Of a stretch of DNA of 64,000 nucleotides, positions 1 through 8,426 are shown one piece after another. Origin of the DNA: Halorubrum salinum (GTDB taxonomy: Archaea > Halobacteriota > Halobacteria > Halobacteriales > Haloferacaceae). The notes under the pieces are model-generated. The model saw only the letters and a program-made list of their open reading frames with translations, was not told the DNA's origin and made no database searches. Positions within the stretch are counted from its first letter, which is position 1, and the number at the start of each line of letters is the position of its first letter. A program made the translations under genes and the position numbers. The stretch covers positions 1 to 64,000 of the forward strand of contig NZ_JANHDO010000002.1 of NCBI RefSeq assembly GCF_024494575.1, written 5' to 3'.

Positions 1-100
1 GAAGCCACAATCATACGGCACTGACACCACACTCGCATGAGTTCAGGCGGTAACTGGATCGCACGTACACACGGTCGGCCGATCGCGAGATCGGAACCAA
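1..100 (+). other. rRNA operon spacer (23S-5S internal transcribed spacer)
   Basis: This is the sequence in front of the tRNA-like element and 5S rRNA. No open frame or tRNA is visible. Haloarchaeal rRNA operons run 16S, tRNA-Ala, 23S, 5S, tRNA-Cys, so it is most likely the 23S-5S spacer or the very end of the 23S flank. I cannot place the 23S 3' end from these bases alone. Confidence 0.5.
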
Positions 101-156
101 CCGACACAGGGATCTCTCTATGGTAGAGAGTCTCGGTTCGAGTCCGAGAGTCGGCA
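101..156 (+). promoter_or_regulatory. tRNA-like processing element upstream of 5S rRNA
   Basis: A closing stem (CCGAC 101-105 with GTCGG 150-154) encloses two hairpins. The first is CTCTC/GAGAG at 114-130. The second is a textbook tRNA T-arm: stem CTCGG/CCGAG at 132-136 and 144-148 around the seven-base loop TTCGAGT, which fits the TTCRANY consensus. There is no room for a D-arm, so this is a reduced tRNA mimic. It ends one or two bases before the 5S sequence. In Haloferax volcanii tRNase Z has been reported to generate the 5S 5' end in vitro using a tRNA-like structure, so the same role is inferred here. Confidence 0.65.
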
Positions 157-279
157 TGAAGGCGGCCAGAGCGGTGGGGCCACACCCGTACCCATTCCGA
201 ACACGGAAGTTAAGCCCACCAGCGTACCGGGAAGTACTGGAGTGAGCGATCCTCTGGGAACCGCGGTTCGCCGCCTACC
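157..279 (+). rRNA. rrf: 5S ribosomal RNA
   Basis: The sequence matches archaeal 5S rRNA from AAGGCGGCC at the 5' side to GCCGCCTAC at the 3' side, which pair as helix I. The internal conserved blocks CCCGTACCCATTCCGAACAC and GAAGTTAAGCCCACCAGCG are present, as are the GTACTGGAGTG and CTCTGGGAA segments. The length of about 122 bases is normal. It follows the tRNA-like element directly and precedes a terminator and tRNA-Cys, the usual haloarchaeal rRNA operon end. Exact ends are estimated from the helix I pairing. Confidence 0.95.
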
Positions 280-308
280 CACTCATACGGGAGCACACTC
301 CCACCCAC

Positions 309-338
309 GCCCAGCGACACCACGTCGCTGGGCTTTTT
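309..338 (+). terminator. rRNA operon terminator hairpin with T-tract
   Basis: A 10-bp perfect inverted repeat (GCCCAGCGAC and GTCGCTGGGC) with a five-base loop is followed at once by five Ts at 334-338. It sits 30 bases after 5S rRNA. Archaeal termination mainly needs the T-tract; the strong hairpin may also protect the transcript end. tRNA-Cys beyond it has its own TATA-like box, consistent with separate transcription. Confidence 0.7.
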
Positions 339-387
339 GTCTATGTAGAAGAGCGGACGCGCTAGTCCGCCCTTCCCGACCGCTAGG

Positions 388-393
388 CTTAAA
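388..393 (+). promoter_or_regulatory. TATA-like box for tRNA-Cys
   Basis: CTTAAA lies about 27 bases in front of the mature tRNA-Cys 5' end, the normal haloarchaeal distance from TATA element to transcription start. Confidence 0.5.
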
Positions 394-419
394 CGCTCGA
401 CTGCGGTACGTTCGATAGC

Positions 420-495
420 GCCAAGGTGGCAGAGTCTGGTCAGACGCAGCGGCCTGCAGAGCCGCCCAACGCCGGTTCAAATCCGGCCCTTGGCT
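420..495 (+). tRNA. tRNA-Cys (GCA)
   Basis: Acceptor GCCAAGG pairs with CCTTGGC, followed by discriminator T. The anticodon stem GCGGC/GCCGC encloses CTGCAGA, giving anticodon GCA. The T-arm carries GGTTCAAATCC. CCA is not encoded, as is common in this group. Haloarchaeal rRNA operons typically end with tRNA-Cys, so the position supports the call. Confidence 0.95.
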
Positions 496-559
496 TGATT
501 TTCAGACGGACAGTCACGGCTGTGGTAGTACCGCGCCGGACCTAAGTCGCTCGTGTAGA

Positions 560-1363
560 TTACAGATCGGCGGCGTCGAGCACTTCGTGGGGGACGTTCG
601 TCTCTCGGAACTTGGTCGTGTGTTGTGACAGCTGGTCGGGGCCGACGACGAGGAGGAGGTCGACGCCGCGGACGGCGGCCTCCGTCGTGGCCTCGACCGT
701 ACCGAACCGGATGTCCGGCCGGATACCGGCACGCGTGACGAGAGCGTACGCCTCGGCTCCGGCGGTCGCGACGAGTTGGTCCCCCGAGTGCCACTCGTCG
801 ATGCGGCTTGGATCCACTGGAGTTCTGTCGGTGACTTGCGGCACGCGGACGACGGTGACGTATCCGGTCTCGTAGTCGACCACTCCCTCGAAGTCGGTGA
901 CTCCGACGGCTTCGCCGGGGTCTCCGCTCGTGACGGCCACGGCGCGTGCCGTGCCGCCGTCGGGGTCGGCGTGGAGGATTCCGTCGCGCATCACCAGTCC
1001 GACCTCTGTCCCCTCGTCGATGGAGTCGATCGCGATCGCGGCGTCGACCTCGACGCTTCCCAACACGTCGGAGGTGACACGCTCTAGGTACGCTTCGAGG
1101 TTGTCCGTTCGCGAGATGAGCCAGTCGACCCCTTCTTTCGTCACCTCGTATCGACCCCGACCGCGCTTGTCGACGTAGTCGTGTTCCACGAGGTCTCGGA
1201 CGTAATCGCTGACTGCCTGTGAGGTCACACCGATCGTGTCTGCGATCTCGTGCTGGCTCACTGCGGGTTGGCGTGCGGCGATTTCCACTAACACCTGATA
1301 GCGCGTCGCGTCGCGCTTGCTGTCGAGGACCTCTGGGGGTGTGTCCCTGTCGGGATCTGCCAT
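560..1363 (-). CDS. MarR-type winged-helix transcriptional regulator
   Basis: The product is a 267-residue protein with an N-terminal winged helix-turn-helix (about residues 18-80; EIADTIGVTSQAVSDYVRDL reads as a DNA-recognition helix) and a wing-like GRGRYEVTKEGVDWL segment. The remaining 180 residues form a domain I do not recognise; it resembles the C-terminal parts of haloarchaeal MarR/DUF7839 proteins and may bind a ligand. The start was set at MADPDRD because the upstream in-frame sequence is low-quality Arg-rich shadow. It is divergent from the next gene with about 190 bases between starts. No neighbour points to a specific regulon. Confidence 0.75.
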   Translation of the reverse strand: MADPDRDTPPEVLDSKRDATRYQVLVEIAARQPAVSQHEIADTIGVTSQAVSDYVRDLVEHDYVDKRGRGRYEVTKEGVDWLISRTDNLEAYLERVTSDVLGSVEVDAAIAIDSIDEGTEVGLVMRDGILHADPDGGTARAVAVTSGDPGEAVGVTDFEGVVDYETGYVTVVRVPQVTDRTPVDPSRIDEWHSGDQLVATAGAEAYALVTRAGIRPDIRFGTVEATTEAAVRGVDLLLVVGPDQLSQHTTKFRETNVPHEVLDAADL

Positions 1364-1555
1364 TGTCGGCCGTCGACGCTCTACAAGTAAAATTGTACTG
1401 TCCCGGCGCGGTGGTTTCGCGTCCGCTCTGTGCTGTGGGAGCGGCGTCGATCCACCGTGGGATCGGATCGGTTCGAGTGGGTGCGCCGTTCCCACGGTGT
1501 GGCGATCGCGCTCGGCTTAGTAACCGTTATACACCGGGTGACCCATGCTGCAACT

Positions 1556-2410
1556 ATGCAACGACGCGCTGTGGCCGTGTATGCCACGCTCTTCATTCTC
1601 ATCGCGGGGGTGGCCGGCGTCCTCACCGCGACGGCTGAGTCTCCGGAAATAGCGCTCGAAAACCCAGATTTCGAGGTATCTGAGGGAGATACGATCGACG
1701 TGGACGACCGGACGTACACGGTAGCTAGCATCTCCGAGACCGAGGAGGGCGGGGGTGGACACGGCGGTTCGGCCACGACTGTGATCTCCGGCACGCTCGA
1801 ACGCGAGTTCCAGACGCAGATGTCGGAGGCGTGGGCCAACGAGTCGACGGTGACGATCGACGACACCGAGTGGCGCGTCGAGATCTCGGGTGAGGACCCG
1901 AGCTCGTTCACGCTCGTCGAGGTTCTCGACCGGCAGGCGATCCTCGAGAGCGACGACGCGGCTGACAACGAGACGGTCACTCGCGACGACGGTGAGTACG
2001 TCGCGGTCACCGAGGACGGTGAGACGACGCTGGTTCCGGTCGAGGAGTACTTCCCGGCACCTGACGAGCGATCCCTTTCGACCGGCGATTCGATCGACTA
2101 TCAGGACCGGACCGTGACGGTGGACGAAGTCACGACCGGTCAGGCGGTCGTCGTCTGGGAGGGGACACAGACCGAGACGATAGACGTCGGACAGGAGTCG
2201 ATGGTCACGATCGGCGAGACCGAGTTCGTCGCACACTACCCGGACGCGTCGACGCTGACGCTCTCTACGGACATCGCCGCCTACGAGGCGCAGGTCGACC
2301 AGCAGGAGCAACACCAGCGGTACAACAACGGTCTCACGCGAGTGATCGTCCTCAGTATCCTCTCGACGCTGCTGCTCGCCGCCACGGCGTTCGTTCCGTC
2401 CCGATACTGA
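1556..2410 (+). CDS. membrane-anchored surface protein, unknown function
   Basis: The product has 284 residues. A hydrophobic N-terminal segment (about residues 5-25, after MQRRAVAV) and a C-terminal membrane helix (about 262-280, just before a short SRY tail) bracket a very acidic soluble region rich in Glu, Asp and Thr. This suggests an extracytoplasmic domain held in the membrane at one or both ends. The start at 1556 puts a TATA-like TTATAC about 25 bases upstream, so the message is probably leaderless. I do not recognise the family. The two internal GDTIDVDDRTYTV and GDSIDYQDRTVTV segments suggest a duplicated beta-rich module. Confidence 0.7.
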   Translation: MQRRAVAVYATLFILIAGVAGVLTATAESPEIALENPDFEVSEGDTIDVDDRTYTVASISETEEGGGGHGGSATTVISGTLEREFQTQMSEAWANESTVTIDDTEWRVEISGEDPSSFTLVEVLDRQAILESDDAADNETVTRDDGEYVAVTEDGETTLVPVEEYFPAPDERSLSTGDSIDYQDRTVTVDEVTTGQAVVVWEGTQTETIDVGQESMVTIGETEFVAHYPDASTLTLSTDIAAYEAQVDQQEQHQRYNNGLTRVIVLSILSTLLLAATAFVPSRY

Positions 2411-2420
2411 AACTCTCCCG

Positions 2421-2427
2421 TATTTTT
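2421..2427 (+). terminator. oligo-T terminator
   Basis: TATTTTT lies just after the stop codon of the preceding membrane protein. T-tracts of this size are the usual intrinsic terminators in haloarchaea. No strong hairpin accompanies it. Confidence 0.4.
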
Positions 2428-2526
2428 CCTTAACTGCGCGTCTGTGCTCGATGCGATAACACCGGCGTCAGCCGATCACCCCTCCGTCTCGTCCGTATTT
2501 TTATGTATCCGTCTCGTACCCTGCGT

Positions 2527-3141
2527 ATGAGCGACGACCACTCGACGCCGGTCACGACCGACCTCCCTGACGCACCGTTTCACACGACGGGCACCGACCA
2601 CGTCACCGTCTGGGGGAGCAACGAGGCCGACACGATCGCGTTCTACCGCGACCTGCTCGGTATGCCGCTCGTGTTGCGGCAGCCGAACCTCGATGATCCC
2701 TCGCAGACGCACCTGTTTTTCGACACGGGCGACGGGCGGATCTTGACGTTCTTTGTGAGCGACGACCGTCCGTCTGCTCGCGGTCAGCGAGCCGGAACCG
2801 GCGCGGTCCACCACCTCTGTTTCAGCGTCGATCCGGACGAGTACGAGGATATCATGGCTGCGCTCTCCGAGGCCGGAAAGGGGTACAACGTCTTTGACCG
2901 CGGGATATTCCATTCGATTTACACGCAGGACAACAACGGGCTCGTCATCGAGCTGTCGTCCGACAAGTACGAGATCCCGGACGACAGGAAGGGCGAGGTC
3001 CTCGCGACGGCACAGCGGATACGCGAGGAGGACGGTGCCGACTTCGCTCAGGATCGACACATGGAGGCTGCCTTGGAGGAGCTGGGGCTTCCCGTCAACA
3101 AGTACGACCTTCCGGACGCCGACGCGGGCGTCGGGGTCTGA
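2527..3141 (+). CDS. VOC family (glyoxalase/extradiol dioxygenase-like) protein
   Basis: The product has 204 residues with one vicinal-oxygen-chelate module. Likely metal ligands are H25 in the first strand (GTDHVTVWG), H95 or H96 in AVHHLCFSVD, and E142 in GLVIELSS, the usual H/H/E pattern. A helical 60-residue tail (AQRIREEDGADF onward) follows. The substrate cannot be told; VOC members include glyoxalases, ring-cleaving dioxygenases and resistance proteins. The ATG at 2527 was chosen because TTTTTATG sits about 27 bases before it (leaderless promoter). It is followed by a DUF1028 gene on the same strand, 62 bases away. Confidence 0.85.
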   Translation: MSDDHSTPVTTDLPDAPFHTTGTDHVTVWGSNEADTIAFYRDLLGMPLVLRQPNLDDPSQTHLFFDTGDGRILTFFVSDDRPSARGQRAGTGAVHHLCFSVDPDEYEDIMAALSEAGKGYNVFDRGIFHSIYTQDNNGLVIELSSDKYEIPDDRKGEVLATAQRIREEDGADFAQDRHMEAALEELGLPVNKYDLPDADAGVGV

Positions 3142-3203
3142 AAACGGGCCGATCGCTCGCGTCCGAGCCCCGTGCTTTTGTCGTCCGACGAGTCAACACG
3201 AAT

Positions 3204-3899
3204 GTGACGTTCAGCATCTGTGTTCGCGAGCGATACACCGACGACGGTGGAACCGGACAGATCAGGTACGGTGTGGCGGCGACGGCTCGACTCCCCGGCG
3301 TCGGCACGCTCTGTCCGTTCGCCTCGGCCGACGGTGCGGTGGCGACGCAGTCGTTCGCCAATCCGGATCTCGGTCGGAACGGAGTGGAGTACCTCGCAGA
3401 CGGTCTCGTAGTGGACGACGCGCTTCGGTCGCTGCTGAACGCTGACGACGGGCGAGAGAAGCGGCAGGTCCACGGCGTCGGTGCCGACGACGTCTTCGCG
3501 TTCACCGGAGAGGAGTGCCGAGACTGGAGCGGGCACGTCGTCGGTGAGAACTTCACCGTCGCGGGAAATCTGCTGACCGACCGAGACGTCGTCGAAGACG
3601 CCGCGGCTACCTACGAGTCGAGCGCACACGCCGACGCTCCTCTTGCGGGACGGCTGATCGACGCGCTCGCGGCCGGTCACGATGCGGGCGGAGACCGAAG
3701 AGAGGACCTCTCGGTCCAGTCTGCGGCGCTTTTGGTCACGACTACCGAGACGCTCGATATCTCTCCGTACTACAACGACCTCCGCGTCGACGCCACGGAG
3801 ACGCCGATCTCGACCCTTCGTGAGACCTACGAGACGGCGATGCGCGGCTACGAGGCGGTGACAGAGAAGTACGCCGTCGCGTCGGGGGACGCCGAGTGA
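3204..3899 (+). CDS. DUF1028 domain protein (Ntn-hydrolase-like)
   Basis: The 231-residue protein begins TFSICVRE and continues through YGVAATARLPGVGTLCPFA and GAVATQSFANPDLG, which is the DUF1028 signature region. DUF1028 proteins are distant N-terminal-nucleophile hydrolase relatives, with no settled substrate. The start codon is GTG at 3204 (an ATG two bases earlier is in another frame). It follows the VOC gene on the same strand and may share its transcript. Confidence 0.8.
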   Translation: MTFSICVRERYTDDGGTGQIRYGVAATARLPGVGTLCPFASADGAVATQSFANPDLGRNGVEYLADGLVVDDALRSLLNADDGREKRQVHGVGADDVFAFTGEECRDWSGHVVGENFTVAGNLLTDRDVVEDAAATYESSAHADAPLAGRLIDALAAGHDAGGDRREDLSVQSAALLVTTTETLDISPYYNDLRVDATETPISTLRETYETAMRGYEAVTEKYAVASGDAE

Positions 3900-3922
3900 A
3901 CGCCTTGCGGAAGCCCGTCTGA

Positions 3923-4852
3923 TCAGTGGCTCGTCGGAAGCGTCACTTTCGCGAACACCGGGAGGTGGTCCGACGGGTATCGCCCTCGATCGTCGCGATC
4001 GGTTAGCGTCGCGAACGACTCGACGCCGACGGTGGGCGACACGAGCACGTGGTCGATACGCCGGCCGTCGATCAGCCGTGCGAAGTCCGTCAGACTGGTC
4101 GCCGGTCCGTGCCGGAGGTCGGCCGCCACGGCGGCGTCACGAAAGGCGTTCACGCCGTCCCGTCCTTCGTTCTCGCCCCCCTCGGCTTCGCCGCCACCGT
4201 CCGTTTCGGTGAGTATCTGGTGCGGGGTTGACCCCGGAGTGCAGTTGAGGTCGCCGACGAGCACGAACGGACGTCGGTGGTCCGCCTCGCCACCGGTCGC
4301 CGTCTCGCTCGCGTCGCCGGCGATCTCGGGGAGTCGCCGCCGGAGTAACCGCGCGGACGCCCGGCGGGCCCGGCCGCTCACGTGGTCGAAGTGCGTGTTG
4401 GCGACGAGGAACGAGCGGTGTCTGCCGCCGTCACCCGCCTCTCGGTCTCCGTCGCCTCGCGTCTCGCCGGGGCGGTCGCCGGCCGGTTGCACGCGCGCCC
4501 ACGTTGCGATCCGCGGATGGGTTGCGCCCCAGTCTGTCGACGGCGAGCCGGGCGTTTCGGAGAGCCAGAAGGTCCCGTGGTCGGCGATCCGCCACCGGTC
4601 CGTGCGAACCCCGATCGGACATCCCTCGCCGTCGCCGCCGTCGTCGCGTCCGCGGCCGACGAGCGCGTACCCCGGAAGCCGCTCCCGGAGGTCGCGACGC
4701 TGCTCGGCGATCGGCTCCTGGAACGCAACGACGTCCGGCCGATGGAACCGAACGAGCCGTGCGACCGCGTCGCGCCGCTCGTGCCACGCGTCGTGGTGAT
4801 CGTTACGGTTCGCGTAGCGGACGTTGTAGCTCACGATCCGAATCCCGGTCAT
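3923..4852 (-). CDS. endonuclease/exonuclease/phosphatase family protein
   Basis: The product has 309 residues. All EEP motifs are visible: IVSYNVRYAN at the N-terminus, VVAFQEP (catalytic Glu), ANTHFDH, LVGDLNCTP and SDHLPVFAKV at the C-terminus (Asp-His pair). The fold cleaves phosphodiester or phosphate ester bonds in nucleic acids or phospholipid-like substrates; the real substrate is unknown. The ATG at 4852 directly precedes the first motif, and a TATA-like box (rc of GATTAAAAC near 4880) lies about 28 bases upstream. The Gly/Glu-rich loop before NAFRDAAV is a halophilic insertion. Confidence 0.9.
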   Translation of the reverse strand: MTGIRIVSYNVRYANRNDHHDAWHERRDAVARLVRFHRPDVVAFQEPIAEQRRDLRERLPGYALVGRGRDDGGDGEGCPIGVRTDRWRIADHGTFWLSETPGSPSTDWGATHPRIATWARVQPAGDRPGETRGDGDREAGDGGRHRSFLVANTHFDHVSGRARRASARLLRRRLPEIAGDASETATGGEADHRRPFVLVGDLNCTPGSTPHQILTETDGGGEAEGGENEGRDGVNAFRDAAVAADLRHGPATSLTDFARLIDGRRIDHVLVSPTVGVESFATLTDRDDRGRYPSDHLPVFAKVTLPTSH

Positions 4853-4946
4853 TGTCAGTGCGGTGGGGTGGTGGGCGATTAAAACGTCCGGCGCGTCGAC
4901 AGACGAAGTGCGCCCCTGCAGATCCGGGCGTACCTCCAGGTCGTGG

Positions 4947-5429
4947 CTACGCCGAGAACTCGTACAGCTCGTCGCCGACATGGTGGATCGAAGAGACGAC
5001 CTTGCCGCTCTCGCCGGCCATCTCGTCGCCGTCGACCAGTGCCCGACCGACCGCGAGCACCTTGCCGTGGGTCTCCTCGGCGATCACGACCAGATCTCCC
5101 TCGCGAATCGCGGGGTCCGCTTCGACGATCCCCGGTCGCATCACGTCGGCGCCGTCGGAGACGAACGAGATAGCACCGGCGTCGACCGTGACGACGCCCG
5201 TCTCCGGCTCGTAGTCGTTCGCGCCTCGAACGGTGAGGAAGGGCTCGTCGTCGTCCACGTAGAAGACGGCCGGTTCGCCGTCGACCAACACGAGCTCGTA
5301 GTCCGCGTCGACGAACTCGACGAACTCGAAGGTGTCCCCGTCGATGTCCACGCCGAGGTGGTCCGCGACCGCCTCGCGGATCGCGTCGATGTCGTCGCTC
5401 CGGAGGTGATGCCGCGATTTCACTTGCAT
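4947..5429 (-). CDS. PUA-domain RNA-binding protein
   Basis: The product has 160 residues. The N-terminal half (KSRHHLRSDDIDAIREAVADHLG) resembles the pre-PUA domain of archaeal MCT-1/eIF2D-like proteins, and the C-terminal half holds a PUA domain (about 78-155), with DVMRPGIVEADPAIREGDLV as the core. Such proteins bind RNA and are linked to translation or rRNA/tRNA modification. The ATG at 5429 is 107 bases from the divergent ferredoxin start; each gene has its own TATA-like box (rc of GATAAATGG near 5450 for this one). Confidence 0.85.
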   Translation of the reverse strand: MQVKSRHHLRSDDIDAIREAVADHLGVDIDGDTFEFVEFVDADYELVLVDGEPAVFYVDDDEPFLTVRGANDYEPETGVVTVDAGAISFVSDGADVMRPGIVEADPAIREGDLVVIAEETHGKVLAVGRALVDGDEMAGESGKVVSSIHHVGDELYEFSA

Positions 5430-5535
5430 GGACGCTCTGTCGACCGCTCGGCCGATAAATGGTCCGCTCCACGCCGACTCTCGCCTCGTTGGACCGATCA
5501 AAACGGCCTTAAGCAACCTGTTCGTATCGACTCGT

Positions 5536-6141
5536 ATGCTCAACCCACTGGCGATCACGTCGCTCGCGAACCCGCTCGCGATCGTTATCGCAGGGATCGC
5601 GACGCTGACCGTGGTCCTCGTCAGTTCGCTGAAGGGGACGGGGTGGGAACCGACGACGGACATCTCGGACACGGTCCTCGAACGGCGCGCATCCGCCGTA
5701 CCGGAGACCGACTTCCCCGAGCCGGGCAACCGGGCCATCGGCGGCGGTGGCGGCGGCGGTGCGATTCCCGCCGGCGCGGAGGGAGAAGAGGGTGAACTCG
5801 AAGACGGGAGCGCTGCGAGTTCCGGCCCCGGTGACATCCCCGAAGACGAAGTCAAGTACTTCGACGTCGAGTTCGTCAAACAGGGCGAGACGATCGAGCT
5901 CTCGAACGACCAGCCGATCCTCGAACAGGGCGAAGACCAGGGCTGGGATCTGCCGTACGCCTGTCGGCAGGGACAGTGTGTCTCCTGTGCCGGCCATATC
6001 ACGGACGGTCCGTCCGAGGACTTCGTCGAACACGACAACCAGCAGATGCTCGAAGACCCCGAGCTCGACGACGGATACACGCTGACGTGCGTCGCGTACC
6101 CCCGCGACTCCTTCAGCATCGAGACCGGCGAGGCACCCTAG
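5536..6141 (+). CDS. membrane-anchored [2Fe-2S] ferredoxin
   Basis: The product has 201 residues. A hydrophobic N-terminal helix (about residues 10-33) is followed by a Gly/Glu-rich linker and a plant-type ferredoxin domain from about residue 105. Cluster ligands are C143, C148 and C151 in [12 protein letters not shown] and C185 in YTLTCVAYP, the standard CX4CX2C plus distant Cys. It probably serves as a tethered one-electron carrier for a membrane oxidoreductase that is not in this window. A TTAAGC box lies about 25 bases before the ATG. The orientation of the soluble domain is not decided by the sequence. Confidence 0.9.
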   Translation: MLNPLAITSLANPLAIVIAGIATLTVVLVSSLKGTGWEPTTDISDTVLERRASAVPETDFPEPGNRAIGGGGGGGAIPAGAEGEEGELEDGSAASSGPGDIPEDEVKYFDVEFVKQGETIELSNDQPILEQGEDQGWDLPYACRQGQCVSCAGHITDGPSEDFVEHDNQQMLEDPELDDGYTLTCVAYPRDSFSIETGEAP

Positions 6142-6264
6142 CTCACCCGCCACCGCGGTGTCGAGCGCCTCTGGCTGGCCCACGTTTTCCGCCGGCTCGT
6201 CCCCTCAAACCGGTGTCTATCGTCCGGCGCGACACCCTTTTTTCGGCTCGCGTGAAGTACACGT

Positions 6265-6588
6265 ATGTCTCTCATTACCCTTCTCGGCGGCGGGGTCGTC
6301 GCCGCGGTCGTCGCGCTCGCGTCCGTTCTCGTCTACCGGGACGCGACGCGAATCGGCGTCGAGGTCGGCTCACCGTTTCTGTGGGCCGCGCTCGTGCTCC
6401 TCTCGTCCGGAGCGAGCGTCGTCACCGCGGTTCTCGTCCCCGACGCTCCCCTTCCGGGCGTGCTCGTGTTGGCCGTCATGGGGCCGCTCTTGTACCTGCT
6501 CGAACGCGACGACTCGACGCACGCCGACGGACCGCCGGACCCGACACACCTCCCCAGCGGATCGGACTCCGACGACCCCGACGAGTGA
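6265..6588 (+). CDS. small three-helix membrane protein
   Basis: The product has 107 residues with three predicted hydrophobic segments (about 4-23, 36-57 and 60-80) and an acidic, Pro-rich C-terminal tail. No catalytic motif is visible. CCCTTTTTT about 25 bases upstream may be its TATA-like element. Similar small proteins are common in haloarchaeal genomes and have no assigned role. Confidence 0.7.
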   Translation: MSLITLLGGGVVAAVVALASVLVYRDATRIGVEVGSPFLWAALVLLSSGASVVTAVLVPDAPLPGVLVLAVMGPLLYLLERDDSTHADGPPDPTHLPSGSDSDDPDE

Positions 6589-6704
6589 CCCCGCCAGCCG
6601 ACGTCGACGTAACCCGCCGAATCGACGATGACACAGTTCGTTTCGCCCGCTCGGTGTGCTCGCAAACCGCAAGCTTCCATACGGTCGGGCTCCAACACGG
6701 GGCA

Positions 6705-7031
6705 ATGAGCGACGAGAGCCTCGCCGAGCGAGTCGAGCAGTGGATGGTCGGTCAGATGCCGATCATTCAGATGCATGGCGGCACGAGCGTCGTCCGCGAG
6801 GCCGACCCCGAGACCGGCGAGGTCGTCGTCGAACTCGGCGGTACCTGCTCCGGCTGTGGAATCTCGAACATCACCGCGGACAACATCCGCCGCGACCTGA
6901 TCATGGACTTCGAAGAGGTCACGAACGTGACCGTTCGGACCGCTTCCTCGGGCGATCAGGGCGCGTCCACGGTCGAAGGCGGGCGCGGCGGCGAACTCAA
7001 ACACGAGACCGAATCCGCGAACCACTTCTGA
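6705..7031 (+). CDS. NifU C-terminal-domain Fe-S scaffold protein
   Basis: The product has 108 residues with a NifU C-terminal (Nfu) domain. The key CxxC is C48-C51 in [12 protein letters not shown], which would bridge a labile Fe-S cluster between two subunits. Nfu proteins deliver clusters to apo-proteins. A disordered Gly/Ser/His tail of about 25 residues follows. The ATG at 6705 gives the normal start [13 protein letters not shown]. It lies less than 600 bases from the membrane ferredoxin gene; a functional link is plausible but not shown. Confidence 0.88.
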   Translation: MSDESLAERVEQWMVGQMPIIQMHGGTSVVREADPETGEVVVELGGTCSGCGISNITADNIRRDLIMDFEEVTNVTVRTASSGDQGASTVEGGRGGELKHETESANHF

Positions 7032-7056
7032 CCGTCCATCGCCTCCTCGGTGGGAC

Positions 7057-8196
7057 TCAGTCGCCGATGAGCGGCCGTCGCCGGTAGACGTCTCGTTCGA
7101 GCCGGTCTGCACAGTCGAGACGCATCCGCCTCGCGTCCGTCTCGGTGAGCGATCCCCACTCACGCAGCTCCGCCGACAGCGGTTCGTACGCGTCCACGTC
7201 GAACCCCATCCGATCGAGGTACGAACGGACCGCGTTCGAGGCGAGCCCGTTCCGGACGCTGTCTTCGACGCGGTCGCGAACGGTGTCGAACGTCGGGAGG
7301 ACGACGGCCTCGTCTCCGACGCCGTAGGGATCGCCGCCGACGTGGAGATCAGCGTCCCCGAGGCGCTCGACGATACCGACGACGTCGTCTGCCAACCGGA
7401 CGATCTGACTCGGCAGCGCGGCGTCCGGCGAGCGCCACTCGACCGTTCCGAACTCCGCTCGGAGCTTGACCGGAGTCCAGACCGCGCTCTCGGGGGTAAA
7501 ACACGATTCGACGGTCTCTCGTTCACAGCCGGCGACGACCGCCTCGGTGACGAACGACTCGTACCGGCGCTCGAGCCGCCTCGCCCACTCTTCCGTGTCA
7601 TCGGTGTACGACCACAACTCCCCCTGCCGTGGGAGCTGATCGTAGGCCATCCACCGATACAGCATCGACCGTGCGCCCGTAGCCAACGACTCGTGCCCGA
7701 AGTGGGGAGAGGAGTTGACGAGCGCCAACGCCGGATCCAGGGCCGTGAGCGCGTTGAGCTGGTCGATCTCTCGTCCCGGGAGCTGCTCGACGTGGACGTG
7801 CGTACCGGCGCAGTGACGGACGTACTCGAACCGATCTCCGACGACGCGGTGCTGAATCCGCGTTCGTTCGCTCCCGAGGTCGGGTATCTCCCCGTCGTAG
7901 ATCGGCGTCGCCAGCGGAACCAGCCTCTTGCCGAGCGCGTCGGCTCGCTCTACGACCCGGCCGAGCCGCTCGAACAACTCCTCGCGGAGTTCTCCTGTCG
8001 ACTCACACGGCGTCGTCTTTACCTCCAAGAGCGGAACGACGAACTCCCGTTCGACCCCCGCCGACGCGTCGACGAGTTCGCCGGGGTCGGTTAGCCGTCC
8101 GTCCTCGTCTATCACCCAGTACTCGACCTCGACGCTGCGGAGTAGCTCTCCACCGCCGTCTCCTGTCGCCGATCCCCCGGTGGCGGTATCTGTCAC
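7057..8196 (-). CDS. GCS2-family carboxylate-amine ligase
   Basis: The product has 379 residues of the glutamate-cysteine ligase type 2 fold. Visible landmarks are SVEVEYWVIDEDGRL (strand with metal-binding Glu), FVVPLLEVKTTP, CAGTHVHVEQ, ALVNSSPHFGH and GTVEWRSPDAAL. Haloarchaea use gamma-glutamylcysteine as a major thiol, made by a GCS2-type GshA. This protein has VEVEYW where the GshA/YbdK set normally has GxEEEF, so it may be a paralogue with another amine substrate. It runs tail-to-tail with the NifU gene. Confidence 0.75.
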   Translation of the reverse strand: MTDTATGGSATGDGGGELLRSVEVEYWVIDEDGRLTDPGELVDASAGVEREFVVPLLEVKTTPCESTGELREELFERLGRVVERADALGKRLVPLATPIYDGEIPDLGSERTRIQHRVVGDRFEYVRHCAGTHVHVEQLPGREIDQLNALTALDPALALVNSSPHFGHESLATGARSMLYRWMAYDQLPRQGELWSYTDDTEEWARRLERRYESFVTEAVVAGCERETVESCFTPESAVWTPVKLRAEFGTVEWRSPDAALPSQIVRLADDVVGIVERLGDADLHVGGDPYGVGDEAVVLPTFDTVRDRVEDSVRNGLASNAVRSYLDRMGFDVDAYEPLSAELREWGSLTETDARRMRLDCADRLERDVYRRRPLIGD

Positions 8197-8426
8197 GGGT
8201 CGATGAAACGCGCGTCGGTTCGATCACGGACGCCGCCTCGGTCATGAGTGGTATTACCTAGCATGGCTGCGGATCGGGCAGATAGCGTAATAATGTTTGT
8301 GCAAGAATATCTGGTAGATCCGTATACTCGTCATACTAATACACTAATACGTGATCGATACGGCGTGTCTTCCGACCGGCTCGATCCGCGCGCTGAAAGT
8401 GTCCCGCGATCGGCGTGTCCGTTTCG
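8197..8426. other. intergenic region with an AT-rich patch
   Basis: No gene is seen. From about 8280 to 8352 the composition falls well below the surrounding GC level, with short direct repeats such as CATACTAATACACTAATACG. rc of GCGTAATAATG near 8286 could be an upstream promoter element for the GCS2 gene. The rest is featureless. Confidence 0.5.

Noticed and set aside
3204-3206. ATG at 3202 as start of the DUF1028 gene
   Set aside because: It is out of frame and followed at once by TGA; the GTG at 3204 gives the conserved TFSICVRE start.
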